Of a DNA stretch of 64,000 nt, positions 36,936 to 45,918 are shown piece after piece. Made by a program: the position numbers and the translations under genes. This DNA is from Planctomycetales bacterium (GTDB lineage: Bacteria; Planctomycetota; Planctomycetia; Planctomycetales; Planctomycetaceae). The stretch is from positions 60,683 through 124,682 of the forward strand of contig JANQPT010000057.1 of assembly GCA_028285345.1 (NCBI GenBank), read 5' to 3'. Position 1 is the first letter of the stretch. Each line of letters begins with the position of its first letter. The notes beneath the pieces were generated by a model that searched no databases, was not told where the DNA came from, and saw only the letters and a program-made list of their open reading frames with translations.

Positions 36936-38282
36936 ATGAGCGTCTGGCATCTCATTTTGCGTGAAATTGCCCATCGCAAACTGAATTTTCTGCTCGCGTT
37001 GATTTCGGTCGCGGTTGCTGTGGGCTGTCTGGTAGGGGCCAGAACCTTGCTCCGCTCGAATCAACTCGTGACGGCCGATATCCTTGCCGCAAAACAGCAA
37101 CAAGTCGAAGACGACGTTGCCAAGCAACGCCGCATCGTGCAACAGGAGGGTGCAGGCCTCCAAGACGCGATGCGAAAGATCACAAAAGGGCTGGGGTTTA
37201 ACATTCTGATCTTGCCCGAAGATCAAGACCTTCACGAACTGCACGTTGAGGGGACCGGCTCGCAGACCATGCCGGAATCGCACGTCGACAAACTCGCCAA
37301 TTCCCGAATCGTTACGATCAACCACTTATTGCCGGTCGTGAGCAAAAAGATTTCCTGGGACGAATACGACCGCACGATCATTCTCACTGGAACGCGCGGA
37401 GAAGTGCCCTTGGCGCATCGCGATCTCAAGAAACCGCTGTTGGATCATGTGCCGGAAGGGACAATGGTTGTTGGCTTCCAGCTTCACACGCAGTTGGGGC
37501 TCAAGAAAGAGGACAAGGTCAAGTTGATGGGGCGGGAGTTTACGATCACGGAGACATATCCCGAGCGCGGTTCCGCCGATGACAGCACCGTATGGGTCAA
37601 CTTGGGCGAAGCCCAAGAGATGTTGGGCATGCAGAATCTCGTCAACGCGATCTGGGCACTGGAATGTAACTGCGCCACTCTTGATCGTGTCGCGGAGATC
37701 CGCAGCGATATCGCGGAGATTTTGCCGGGGACGCAAGTGATCGAGCGGGGGTCTGAGGCGTTGGCTCGGGCTGAAGCACGGAACAAAGCCAAAGCGACCG
37801 CACAGGCGGCGCTGAAGTATGAAGAGCAAGCTGGACAGGAGTCCCTGCAGCGTGAAGCTGACGGGCGTGCCTTAATTGAGAAACAAGCATCGGACTTCGC
37901 CGCCGTGTTGGTTCCGGTCGTCATGATTGGGTGCGGCATTTGGATCGGCTTTTTGGCGATGATGAACGTCCGCCAACGGAGCACGGAGATTGGAATCTTG
38001 CGGGCGATTGGTCTGACCTCGACTCAGATTTTGGCAATTTTTCTTGGAAAATCGGTATTGGTCGGACTGGTCGGCGGCATTCTGGGTTATGCGGGCGGAT
38101 ATGCCGTCGGCGTCGCGTGGAGCGAATACGCGCCTGATGCTGAATCGGCGGAAGTCTTATTTATGCCGTCTCTCGCCATTATTGCACTGGTTGTCGCACC
38201 CGCGCTCTCGGCGTTGGCCGGTTGGCTGCCCGCGATGTGGGCCGCTCAGCAGGATCCGGCCGTCATTCTACAGGGCGACTAA
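36936..38282 (+). CDS. FtsX/MacB-type ABC transporter permease
   Basis: 448 residues. One hydrophobic helix near residues 13-33 (FLLALISVAVAVGCLVG), a large periplasmic MacB_PCD-like domain (about residues 40-290) that includes a coiled-coil-like region near residue 290-330 (ARAEARNKAKATAQAALKYE), and three helices at the C-terminus containing VLVPVVMIGCGIWIGFLAMM and VGLVGGILGYAGGYAVGVAW. The four-helix FtsX topology with the motif RQRSTEIGILRAIGLTSTQIL before the third helix fits mechanotransmission-type exporters (LolCE/MacB/FtsX). It is followed by its ATPase gene after 53 bases. Lipoproteins, peptides or lipids are possible cargoes. Confidence 0.9.
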   Translation: MSVWHLILREIAHRKLNFLLALISVAVAVGCLVGARTLLRSNQLVTADILAAKQQQVEDDVAKQRRIVQQEGAGLQDAMRKITKGLGFNILILPEDQDLHELHVEGTGSQTMPESHVDKLANSRIVTINHLLPVVSKKISWDEYDRTIILTGTRGEVPLAHRDLKKPLLDHVPEGTMVVGFQLHTQLGLKKEDKVKLMGREFTITETYPERGSADDSTVWVNLGEAQEMLGMQNLVNAIWALECNCATLDRVAEIRSDIAEILPGTQVIERGSEALARAEARNKAKATAQAALKYEEQAGQESLQREADGRALIEKQASDFAAVLVPVVMIGCGIWIGFLAMMNVRQRSTEIGILRAIGLTSTQILAIFLGKSVLVGLVGGILGYAGGYAVGVAWSEYAPDAESAEVLFMPSLAIIALVVAPALSALAGWLPAMWAAQQDPAVILQGD

Positions 38283-38335
38283 CGTAATCACTGCAGAGTC
38301 AATTTCTTTGCCGAAAGGAAAACGGCGATCAGACG

Positions 38336-39019
38336 ATGTTGTTAGAAGTCAGAGACGTCCACAAATCCTATTCCTCTCCGGGAAAAACGGTGCAAGCCCT
38401 GGACGGGGTGAGCATTTCGCTCGCGGCCGGTGATTTCACGGCAGTGCAGGGGCCGAGTGGATCGGGCAAATCGACGTTGTTGTTGATCTCGGGGGGACTC
38501 TTGGCAGCCGACCGTGGAGAGGTGCAAGTCGCCGATCAGGCTCCGTATCGACTGGCGTCTGATGCCCGCGCCCGATTCCGGGCCCAGCACATTGGGTTCG
38601 TCTTTCAGCAGTTCCACCTCGTTCCGTACTTAAGCGTGCTCGACAATGTTATGGCGGCAACGATTCCGACCGGACTGAACGGCGCGGCCGCGCGTGCGAA
38701 AGAACTGCTGGCGCAGTTTGGGTTGGAACACCGTCTGCATCACGTTCCGGGACAATTGAGTGTGGGCGAACGTCAGCGGACGGCTTTAGCACGTGCGGTT
38801 CTCAACCGCCCGCAGTTGATTCTGGCCGATGAGCCGACCGGAAATCTGGATCGCGACAGTGCAGAAACTGTTCTAAGCTATTTGGGCACTTTCGCTGAAG
38901 AAGGGGGTGCGGTCTTGCTGGTGACACATGACGACTCCGCTGCGGCGCGCGCGAAATCAATTGTCCACATGGTCGACGGCAAGATTGTGGATGTGAGCGG
39001 CGGTTCCGGCGACAGCTAA
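38336..39019 (+). CDS. LolD/MacB-type ABC transporter ATPase
   Basis: 227 residues, a single ABC ATPase. Walker A GPSGSGKST (near residues 39-47), Q-loop FVFQQFHLVPYLSVLDN, Walker B RPQLILADEPTGNLDRDS and the switch His in LLVTHDD are in place. The signature is LSVGERQRTALARA: the second residue of the LSGGQ motif is Val and the fifth position is Glu, a departure from LSGGQQQR but still usable by analogy with other ABC proteins. It partners with the FtsX/MacB-type permease immediately upstream, and the exported anchored protein at 35687 completes the likely three-gene unit. Confidence 0.92.
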   Translation: MLLEVRDVHKSYSSPGKTVQALDGVSISLAAGDFTAVQGPSGSGKSTLLLISGGLLAADRGEVQVADQAPYRLASDARARFRAQHIGFVFQQFHLVPYLSVLDNVMAATIPTGLNGAAARAKELLAQFGLEHRLHHVPGQLSVGERQRTALARAVLNRPQLILADEPTGNLDRDSAETVLSYLGTFAEEGGAVLLVTHDDSAAARAKSIVHMVDGKIVDVSGGSGDS

Positions 39020-39139
39020 GAGCACACCGGCTGTGACGTGGCTGTTACTGCACTTGAACATGGGTTGTTCGAAGACTTGTGCCGGGTCCGCAAGTTGAGT
39101 TTTTCGAAATGAATTCGATAGCGCAAAGAGGAATGCTTC

Positions 39140-40243
39140 ATGGCGGGAGATCGATACGCAAAGCGACGCAAGCAGCTGATGCGCAAGCTTCGGGCGAAGC
39201 ACGCCGAATCACTACTGGTGACCAACTTTACAAACGTCACCTATCTAACCGGATTTAGTGGCGATGATAGCTTTTTGATCGTGGGCCGGGACAAAACGAT
39301 CCTGATCAGCGACGGTCGTTATACGACGCAGATCAGCGAGGAATGTCCTGGGTTGGATGTCTACATTCGCCCTCAGAAAGAAGGTCTGGTGGCGGCCACG
39401 GCGAAGGTTGCGCGTCGCGCGAAGATTCGGAATCTCGGGTTTGAGAGCAACTCCACCACCGTCGATCAGGCCGAGGGTTTGCTGTCGGCACTGAAAAGCA
39501 CCGAGCTGATTCCGCTGTCGGGTCTTGTGGAAGAGCTTCGGCTGTGCAAGGACCCACAGGAGGTCGCCGATCTTCGCGAGGCGGTTCGCCAAGCGGAGAA
39601 AGGATTCGAGGTGCTCAAAGCGACGCTCCGCGGCGAGCAGACCGAGCTTCAGGTGGCACACGACCTGGAACACTCGATGCGCGGCTTCGGCGCCGTGGGG
39701 ACCAGCTTCCCACCGATCGTCGCGGTTGGGCCACACTCGGCGCTTCCGCACGCAACTCCAAGGCACGTCTTGATTTCCGACGCAAGTTTTGTGCTGGTCG
39801 ATTGGGGAGCCAACGGTCAGACGGGCTACAAAAGCGACTTGACGCGTGTGTTGGCGACCGGTAAGATTTCGTCCAAACTTGAGAAGGTGTATGGAGTTGT
39901 GTTAAATGCACAACTCGCAGGCATCCAGAAAGTTCGCCCTGGTGTCCGTTGTTGTGATGTCGATGCCGCTGCTCGCAAAGTCATTGAAGATGCGGGCTTT
40001 GGGAAGAAATTCAACCACGGACTTGGTCACGGATTGGGATTGGACATCCACGAAGGTCCTCGACTGAATTCCGCGACCGAACTTGAGCTTCGTCCCGGAA
40101 TGGTGGTCACTGTCGAGCCTGGGATTTATCTTCCCGGTTGGGGGGGCGTGAGGATTGAAGATGATGTGCTGGTGACCAAAGACGGTTGTGAAGTCCTCAC
40201 CAGTTCTCCAAAGGCGTTCGACGAAATCATCCTGGATTTCTAA
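39140..40243 (+). CDS. Xaa-Pro aminopeptidase/dipeptidase (M24B family)
   Basis: 367 residues with a creatinase-like N-terminal domain and a C-terminal pita-bread metallopeptidase domain. Its five metal ligands can be seen: two Asp in LVDWGANGQTGYKSDLTR, His in HGLGHGLGLDIHE, Glu in VTVEPGIY and Glu in GVRIEDDVLV. It removes N-terminal residues linked to proline in the cytosol, using a pair of Mn or Co ions. The start has AGAGGA upstream. It is the first gene of the run M24 peptidase - accB - accC, 47 bases before accB, an order also seen in some other bacteria. Confidence 0.92.
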   Translation: MAGDRYAKRRKQLMRKLRAKHAESLLVTNFTNVTYLTGFSGDDSFLIVGRDKTILISDGRYTTQISEECPGLDVYIRPQKEGLVAATAKVARRAKIRNLGFESNSTTVDQAEGLLSALKSTELIPLSGLVEELRLCKDPQEVADLREAVRQAEKGFEVLKATLRGEQTELQVAHDLEHSMRGFGAVGTSFPPIVAVGPHSALPHATPRHVLISDASFVLVDWGANGQTGYKSDLTRVLATGKISSKLEKVYGVVLNAQLAGIQKVRPGVRCCDVDAAARKVIEDAGFGKKFNHGLGHGLGLDIHEGPRLNSATELELRPGMVVTVEPGIYLPGWGGVRIEDDVLVTKDGCEVLTSSPKAFDEIILDF

Positions 40244-40290
40244 CGGATTCACCGGTTGAGAATCCAAGTGGCAGAAAAAGAAAGAGAGAC

Positions 40291-40791
40291 ATGTCCGAAG
40301 AAAATCAGTCGTCCCACGATCCGGTCGATTTGGACCGGCTCAAGGAACTGATTGCCCTAATGGAGAAGCACGGACTGACCGAAGTGGACCTGCGACGGGG
40401 CGACCAGCGCTGGAAATTGCGGCGTGGTCCGGATGAAGTGACGCACGTCGTTCCCGCCGCACCCTATCCATCGGCTCCCGTGCCTCTCCCCGCGACTCCC
40501 GCGGTCACAGAAACGCCGGCGGAACCTGCGGGGGAAGCTCCCGATGCGGGAACCGTCGAGATTGTGAGCCCCACGGTCGGAACGTTCTACGCAGCACCCA
40601 GCCCCGATGATCCCCCGTTTGTCGAAGTCGGTACAAAGGTTGCGGCGGACACCATCGTGTGTACCGTTGAGGCGATGAAGGTTTTCAACCAGATTCCGGC
40701 CGAAGTCTCCGGCACGATCACGGAGATTCTTGTGACGAACGGTGATCCGGTCGAGTTCGGGCAAGCGCTGTTTCGCGTCCGACCCGGATAG
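40291..40791 (+). CDS. accB: Biotin carboxyl carrier protein AccB
   Basis: 166 residues. The N-terminal region (LDRLKELIALMEKHGLTEVD) is the AccB dimer part, followed by a flexible Ala/Pro linker (near residues 55-87) and the biotinyl domain, where Lys130 of the motif VEAMKVFN receives biotin. The surrounding IVSPTVGTFYAAPSPDDPPF thumb segment is the AccB-type protruding thumb, which separates it from other biotinyl domains. It carries CO2 between the biotin carboxylase and carboxyltransferase halves of acetyl-CoA carboxylase in the cytosol, the first step of fatty-acid synthesis. Its partner accC lies 446 bases downstream, an unusually long gap for this pair. Confidence 0.95.
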   Translation: MSEENQSSHDPVDLDRLKELIALMEKHGLTEVDLRRGDQRWKLRRGPDEVTHVVPAAPYPSAPVPLPATPAVTETPAEPAGEAPDAGTVEIVSPTVGTFYAAPSPDDPPFVEVGTKVAADTIVCTVEAMKVFNQIPAEVSGTITEILVTNGDPVEFGQALFRVRPG

Positions 40792-41237
40792 CGCCACCGG
40801 ACATCGGTACAGTGGAATCCGAAACGTCCGATGTTCAAATCAGTTTCGTCGGACTGCGGTCTTGACGCGTCGTCGAGTCGATTCAGCGCGTGAGCGGCTT
40901 CTGTTCAGCCGGTCGCGTTCTGTTACAATCCGGCTGGGCGGCATACGACAACTTCGAATCCTTCCAGCGGGTCAATTCAAGACTACGGCATGAGCCGTTG
41001 GATCACCTGAGATTGGGTCGTCGACGGTTTGATCGAAGCGATTCAATGAGAAGAGAGGCTCCCGCGACAGCCGGGCTTGAGTTTATTAGAATCGATTTCC
41101 CACCTCGTGACTCCTGTCGCGAGCAATTGAATACAAATATCTCGGATGCGCGCTGCCCGATGTGGAAGCCGGCTCTCATGGAAAAATGACGCGAAGCGTC
41201 GTCAACGCGAGGAAACGGGCCCGACCCGCAATCGTCT
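40792..41237 (+). other. Long accB-accC intergenic region/leader
   Basis: 446 bases with no convincing gene between accB and accC, which usually sit almost next to each other. It contains a TACAAT hexamer at 40924-40929, a possible -10 element though no good -35 is upstream; a hairpin ACGGC-ATGA-GCCGT at 40985-40998; the inverted repeat CGCGACAG/CTGTCGCG at 41063-41070 and 41114-41121; and a short hairpin GACGC-GAA-GCGTC at 41188-41200. A separate accC promoter and a structured leader are possible. Confidence 0.35.
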
Positions 41238-42575
41238 ATGTTTCAGCGAATCTTAGTTGCCAACCGTGGAGAGATTGCTTTGCGCGTCCTCCGCGCGTGC
41301 CGCGACCTGAAAATTGAATCGGTCGCCGTATTCAGCGAGGCGGACCGCGGCGCGCATTACCTCTCGCTGGCCGACGAAGCCTATTGCGTCGGACCGGCCG
41401 CAGCGACGGACAGCTACCTGATGATCAATCGGATAATCAGTGTGGCTGAAATCGGCAATGTGCAGGCGATTCATCCCGGCTATGGCTTTTTGGCGGAAAA
41501 CGCCCACTTTGCCGAGGTCTGCCGCAGCTGCAATATCGAGTTCATCGGCCCCCCGCATGAAGCGATGGCCAAACTGGGCGACAAAGTGACCGCACGGACG
41601 ATCGCCGAAGCGGCCAAAGTGCCGGTCGTCCCCGGCAGCGACGGCCTGATCAATGACGAGGCGGAAGCGCTGCAAGTGGCCAACCGCATCGGATATCCAG
41701 TGCTGATCAAAGCGACGGCCGGTGGAGGCGGCAAGGGAATGCGCGTCGCCATGAACGATATCACCCTCAAGTCGGGCCTCAAGGCGGCGGCGGCTGAGGC
41801 GGAGAGTGCTTTCAGCGATGGCGGCGTGTACCTCGAGAAGTACATCGAGCATCCCCGGCACGTCGAAGTTCAAATCCTGGCCGACAATCAGGGAAACGTG
41901 GTCCATCTGTGGGAGCGTGACTGCAGTCTGCAGCGGCGCCATCAAAAAGTAGTCGAAGAGGCCCCGGCTCCCGGGCTGCCGGCCGCCGTGCGTCAAGACA
42001 TTTGCAAAGCGGCCGTCCGATTGGTCAAGGCGGCCGAGTACACGAACGCCGGCACCGTCGAATTCATCGTCGATCAGGACAATCAGTTCTATTTCATCGA
42101 GGTGAACGCCCGGATTCAGGTCGAACATCCCGTGACGGAGATGATTTCGGGGATCGATCTGATCCAACAGCAGATTCGCGTTGCGTCGGGCGAATCACTG
42201 CCGTGGAAGCAGCGAAGCATTCCCTGCGATGGGGCGGCGATCGAAGTACGCGTCAACGCCGAGGATCCGGACAATGACTTTCGCGGCTCGCCGGGAAAGA
42301 TCACCAAACTCCGCGTTCCGGGCGGGATCGGCGTCCGCTGGGATTCTCATGTTCATGAAGGCTACACAGTCGGACCCTATTATGACTCGCTCATTGGCAA
42401 GCTGATTGTGCATCGCTCGACGCGGGAGCAGGCAATCGCCACGATGCAACGCGCCTTGGCCGAGTTTGAGGTCGAGGGAATCGCAACTACGATTCCGCTG
42501 GCCAGAAAGATTTTCCATCACAACGCTTTTGCGGAGTGCAAAGTCGACACGACATTCATCGAGCGAACGTGGTAG
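41238..42575 (+). CDS. accC: Acetyl-CoA carboxylase, biotin carboxylase subunit AccC
   Basis: 445 residues, the normal length. Canonical start [20 protein letters not shown]. The ATP-grasp domain has the Gly-rich loop [14 protein letters not shown], and biotin- and metal-binding residues are seen in [40 protein letters not shown] and [20 protein letters not shown]. The C-terminal domain is intact ([19 protein letters not shown]). The enzyme carboxylates biotin on AccB with ATP and bicarbonate in the cytosol. The ribosome site is weak, GAGG being about 24 bases before the ATG, but the start is fixed by homology. Confidence 0.95.
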   Translation: MFQRILVANRGEIALRVLRACRDLKIESVAVFSEADRGAHYLSLADEAYCVGPAAATDSYLMINRIISVAEIGNVQAIHPGYGFLAENAHFAEVCRSCNIEFIGPPHEAMAKLGDKVTARTIAEAAKVPVVPGSDGLINDEAEALQVANRIGYPVLIKATAGGGGKGMRVAMNDITLKSGLKAAAAEAESAFSDGGVYLEKYIEHPRHVEVQILADNQGNVVHLWERDCSLQRRHQKVVEEAPAPGLPAAVRQDICKAAVRLVKAAEYTNAGTVEFIVDQDNQFYFIEVNARIQVEHPVTEMISGIDLIQQQIRVASGESLPWKQRSIPCDGAAIEVRVNAEDPDNDFRGSPGKITKLRVPGGIGVRWDSHVHEGYTVGPYYDSLIGKLIVHRSTREQAIATMQRALAEFEVEGIATTIPLARKIFHHNAFAECKVDTTFIERTW

Positions 42576-42679
42576 CACCGAACGTCGACCCAGTCGGTGC
42601 AGAATCGATAGCCCAGTGATGAGACCGAAATTGTAAGAATTGAGAATTGAAACGGGTCACAGAGAAAGTGCAGACAGTT

Positions 42680-43741
42680 ATGAAAGTGGCTTTGTTGACC
42701 GGCGGCGGAGACTGCCCCGGCCTGAATCCCGTCATTCGTGCGGTGGTGCGCACCATCCATAATGCGGGCGGAAGTTCGATCGGAGTGCTCGAAGGTTGGC
42801 GGGGAGCGATCGAGGGAATTTACACTGATTTGCGTGTCCAGGAAACCGACGAAATCATCGCCCGCGGCGGAACGATCTTAGGGTCATCGCGAACCAATCC
42901 CTACAAAGAACCCGATGATCCGGTGCACGCCGACAAGTTGATCGAGAATTTTGAGAACGCCGGCGTAGACGCCCTGATCGCGATCGGAGGCGATGATACG
43001 CTGGGAGTCGCCAACCGGTTGTACTCCGAACGTAAGTTCCCCGTGGTGGGAGTGCCCAAAACAATCGACAACGACCTGAGCTGTACCGATTTTACGTTCG
43101 GGTTCGACACGTCGATCAATATCGTCATGGAGTCGGTCGACCGGTTGCGGACGACCGCGGAGTCACACCGCCGCGTCATGGTTATCGAAACGATGGGACG
43201 GCACGCCGGCTGGATCGCCTGTTTTGCGGGCATCGCCACCGCTGCCGATTTCATTTTGGTTCCGGAAGTCGAAGTCGATCTGGATGAAATGTGCAACATC
43301 CTCAAGGCTCGCCGGATCGAAGGCAAGCCGTACGGCATGATCATTGCCAGCGAAGGTGCCCAACTTCCCGAAACGGGCATGGTCACTCAAGGATACGAAC
43401 TGGACGACTTCGGACACGTTAAGTTGGGCGGTATCGGCGATACGCTGGCGGAGATTATCGAGGAACGAACCGGCATCGAAACACGAGCGGTCACGCTGGG
43501 ACACCTGCAGCGGGGAGGCCCGCCCAGCGCATACGACCGCGTCTTGGGTACGCGGCTGGGCATCAACGCCGCGCGGTTGGTCCTCAATCGGCAATTTGGG
43601 CGGATGGTGGCGCTGCGGGGCATGGGCATCGTCGATGCCCCGCTCTCGGAAGCCGTCGGCACACTGCGGACCTTAGACCTGGAGTTCATGCGCGAAGCAG
43701 CCGAGTTCTTCAAATATGATGCCAATCCCGATGAGGAATAG
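42680..43741 (+). CDS. 6-phosphofructokinase, pyrophosphate-type motifs
   Basis: 353 residues from the ATG at 42680, which begins [20 protein letters not shown]. The phosphofructokinase signature is complete, including the fructose-6-phosphate loop [17 protein letters not shown] and the sugar-binding [10 protein letters not shown]. At the position that separates donor types, it has GGDD (Asp106) rather than GGDG, and PKTIDND (Lys127) rather than PGTIDND. Asp and Lys here mark pyrophosphate-dependent enzymes in the family, so the donor is probably PPi and the reaction reversible; mixed-donor relatives exist. Acts in glycolysis in the cytosol. It starts 104 bases after accC. Confidence 0.9.
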   Translation: MKVALLTGGGDCPGLNPVIRAVVRTIHNAGGSSIGVLEGWRGAIEGIYTDLRVQETDEIIARGGTILGSSRTNPYKEPDDPVHADKLIENFENAGVDALIAIGGDDTLGVANRLYSERKFPVVGVPKTIDNDLSCTDFTFGFDTSINIVMESVDRLRTTAESHRRVMVIETMGRHAGWIACFAGIATAADFILVPEVEVDLDEMCNILKARRIEGKPYGMIIASEGAQLPETGMVTQGYELDDFGHVKLGGIGDTLAEIIEERTGIETRAVTLGHLQRGGPPSAYDRVLGTRLGINAARLVLNRQFGRMVALRGMGIVDAPLSEAVGTLRTLDLEFMREAAEFFKYDANPDEE

Positions 43742-43843
43742 ATCGGTCTGACCTCTCGACGCCGACGCGTTCAGCAAGCGGTGTGGTCTTTCCATTACTC
43801 CCAACGATTTTGACTTTGTACTCTCGACTGACGAGTTCACGAC

Positions 43844-44095
43844 ATGCCCATTCTCGAGCCCGCCGCCAAAGTCGGATTGCTGACTGTGGACAATATCTTA
43901 TACATCGGCGAGGTTTCCCAGATCGACAACGTGCTCGGCGTTCGTATTACATTACTTGACGAATCAACCGGATTGTTCAACGGGCATGATCTTCTGAGCC
44001 CGTGGAACCAAATCCGCCGAATCTGGATTTGCAACAACGAACACGAAGTCGGCCGCTTTGTCCACGAAATGGAGAATATGACCGGCGGGACTTGA
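43844..44095 (+). CDS. Small hypothetical protein (83 residues)
   Basis: A small frame with an ATG at 43844, 102 bases after the phosphofructokinase stop and on the same strand. The sequence looks folded and mixed alpha/beta (VGLLTVDNILYIGEVSQIDN, then LLDESTGLFNGHDLLSP) and ends with a helix rich in acid residues. No membrane segment, no signal, no known family. The ribosome site is poor. I keep it because the composition and codon use match the neighbouring genes and no better frame overlaps; still, it is a moderate call. Confidence 0.5.
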   Translation: MPILEPAAKVGLLTVDNILYIGEVSQIDNVLGVRITLLDESTGLFNGHDLLSPWNQIRRIWICNNEHEVGRFVHEMENMTGGT

Positions 44096-44198
44096 TCGAG
44101 GAAAAATCGCTTGTTTCGCGTTAAACATGGGAATCGGCTACGGTTTCAATTCCAAGCAGTGCAAAGATTGCTTTCACTCTTGGTCTTGAGGTTGCCAG

Positions 44199-45224
44199 AT
44201 GCCCGCGGAGCCAGTGCTCAATCAGAGATCGCTCGTCAATTCTCCCTCTGTGGGGATGTGGGGAGCTGAGATCGCCGCCGGGATCGGATTTGTCGTGTGG
44301 GCGCTGGCGGCGTTTATTCGGTTGGCGAACTGTGCCGACTTTGATCTCGCCTGGGCAGGCACGCTCTTTCTGCTCGCTCCGCTTGTGCTAATGCCGCTCG
44401 CGTTGCGATTGATCGTTACGCCGACCCGACGTGCCGGCAATTCTATGTTATGCGAAGTTCTGCAACTAATTGTGCCGCCAGGTGCCTTGTTACTGACCAT
44501 CGCTTTTCTGTTGCCCGCCGGACGCTGGGCTGCTCTCTTGGCAATGCCGTGGCTGTTGACGACGGTACTCATCGGCTGGCTCGGTTTGACGGGATTTTTT
44601 AGATCGAGACTCCGTTCACTTGATCAAACTGTGATCAACGTGGCCATGATCTATTTGCCCGTCGGCGGCGCGTCGGCGGTGTTGTCTCGTGCCGGACTGA
44701 CAATTCTGGGGTTTAGCGACATCATCGTGCTGGCGACCGCAGTCCACTTTCACTACGCCGGATTCTTGTTCCCATTGCTGACCTCGCGAATTCTCGGATC
44801 ATCACACGGTGGTCCTATCGTTCGAGTCGCTGCAGTAATTGCGCTGACCGCCATCCCGGTATTGGCCGTTGGGATCACACTTTCCCGATTTGGCAATCAC
44901 TTTCCGGAGTGGATCGCCGCGGTCGTGCTCTCCATTTCGGCGATGGCCGTGGGCACTGCACAACTAACATTTGCCGTAAACCGGTGTCGGGGTGTCCGTC
45001 GCCTTCTGTTGGTCGTCTCGTCCTGCTCATTACTCGCTGCGATGTCCATGTCGATTCTGTTCGCCACCGGTACTCTTCGCGGCGTTCACATTTGGGGCAT
45101 TGATATTCCTTGGATGCTTCGTTATCACGCGGTGATGAACGCATTTGGGTATGCGTTGTGCGGGATGCTGGCATGGATCGGTTTTAGAACGTCAAGAAAC
45201 GGTCTGCTGACGGAGCAGGACTGA
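44199..45224 (+). CDS. YndJ-like polytopic membrane protein
   Basis: 341 residues with about nine or ten hydrophobic segments covering nearly the whole length (for example IGFVVWALAAFIRLANCA, LVLMPLALRLI, LLTIAFLLPAGRWAALLAM). A conserved-looking VHFHYAGFLFPLLTSRIL in the middle recalls the HFHYAG motif of the Bacillus YndJ family, a group of unknown function. Start has GAGG eight bases upstream. The following gene, a DUF1990-like protein, starts 41 bases after the stop; in some bacteria these two families are neighbours, which supports both calls. Confidence 0.75.
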   Translation: MPAEPVLNQRSLVNSPSVGMWGAEIAAGIGFVVWALAAFIRLANCADFDLAWAGTLFLLAPLVLMPLALRLIVTPTRRAGNSMLCEVLQLIVPPGALLLTIAFLLPAGRWAALLAMPWLLTTVLIGWLGLTGFFRSRLRSLDQTVINVAMIYLPVGGASAVLSRAGLTILGFSDIIVLATAVHFHYAGFLFPLLTSRILGSSHGGPIVRVAAVIALTAIPVLAVGITLSRFGNHFPEWIAAVVLSISAMAVGTAQLTFAVNRCRGVRRLLLVVSSCSLLAAMSMSILFATGTLRGVHIWGIDIPWMLRYHAVMNAFGYALCGMLAWIGFRTSRNGLLTEQD

Positions 45225-45264
45225 AGCGAGCGACGACGCAGCAATATGCCGCTGGTGAGAAAGC

Positions 45265-45864
45265 ATGCAAATCCTCATACCACTCGTGGTGCAAACGGCC
45301 GATTTGACGCCATGGGAGCAGCGGGAATTGTGGGAGGCGATTCGGACGCGCGACGACCGCCGCGCACGAGAGAACTCATACGAAAGTTGCGTCGGCACCG
45401 AACTGCCGGGCGAACCTCGGGCGGATGGGCTGCATCGACACTTGGCCCAGAAGGTGATGTGTTATGAGGCATTTCCGCCTGAACTCGTCACGCCACAGTT
45501 GCGGCGGGCGCCGGTCCAGACCGGTGATACCGTGGGAACGCTTTACCACGCGGCGCCGGGGATCGATTTGTTCTTCGCATCACGCGTCGTTGAGACGTTC
45601 GACGAAGCGGCGGAGGGCGGTATTTGGAGGACAGGGTTCACGTATAGCACGCTGCAAGGGCATCCGGTCATGGGCAGCGAGACGTTCAGCATCGAAAAGA
45701 ATTTGGCCAGCGGCGAGATTTACGTGGCACTGCGATCCTGGTCACAGCCAATCACCGCCTTGGCACGCTGTTTCGCCTGGCCTTGCCGAGCACTTCAAGC
45801 ACAGGCAGGACGCGCAGCGCTGTCGCGCGTCGGGAGTTTGGCGAAAGAATTCTCTCAACGATAG
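45265..45864 (+). CDS. DUF1990-like protein, paired with the YndJ-like gene
   Basis: 199 residues. The C-terminal two thirds match DUF1990 in style: GDTVGTLYHAAPGIDLFFAS RVVETF, then GFTYSTLQGHPVMGSETFSI and VALRSWSQPITALARCF. The family's biochemistry is unknown; some members are annotated as StART/SRPBCC-like fold proteins. There is no signal peptide, and the C-terminus is slightly hydrophobic. It follows the YndJ-like gene at 41 bases, probably in one transcript. The pair could act on a membrane-associated small molecule, but this is a guess. Confidence 0.7.
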   Translation: MQILIPLVVQTADLTPWEQRELWEAIRTRDDRRARENSYESCVGTELPGEPRADGLHRHLAQKVMCYEAFPPELVTPQLRRAPVQTGDTVGTLYHAAPGIDLFFASRVVETFDEAAEGGIWRTGFTYSTLQGHPVMGSETFSIEKNLASGEIYVALRSWSQPITALARCFAWPCRALQAQAGRAALSRVGSLAKEFSQR

Positions 45865-45918
45865 ATTTCCCACTTCGAGTGGCCGGCCTATCCGGATGCA
45901 CGCGATCGCATCGGCGGC

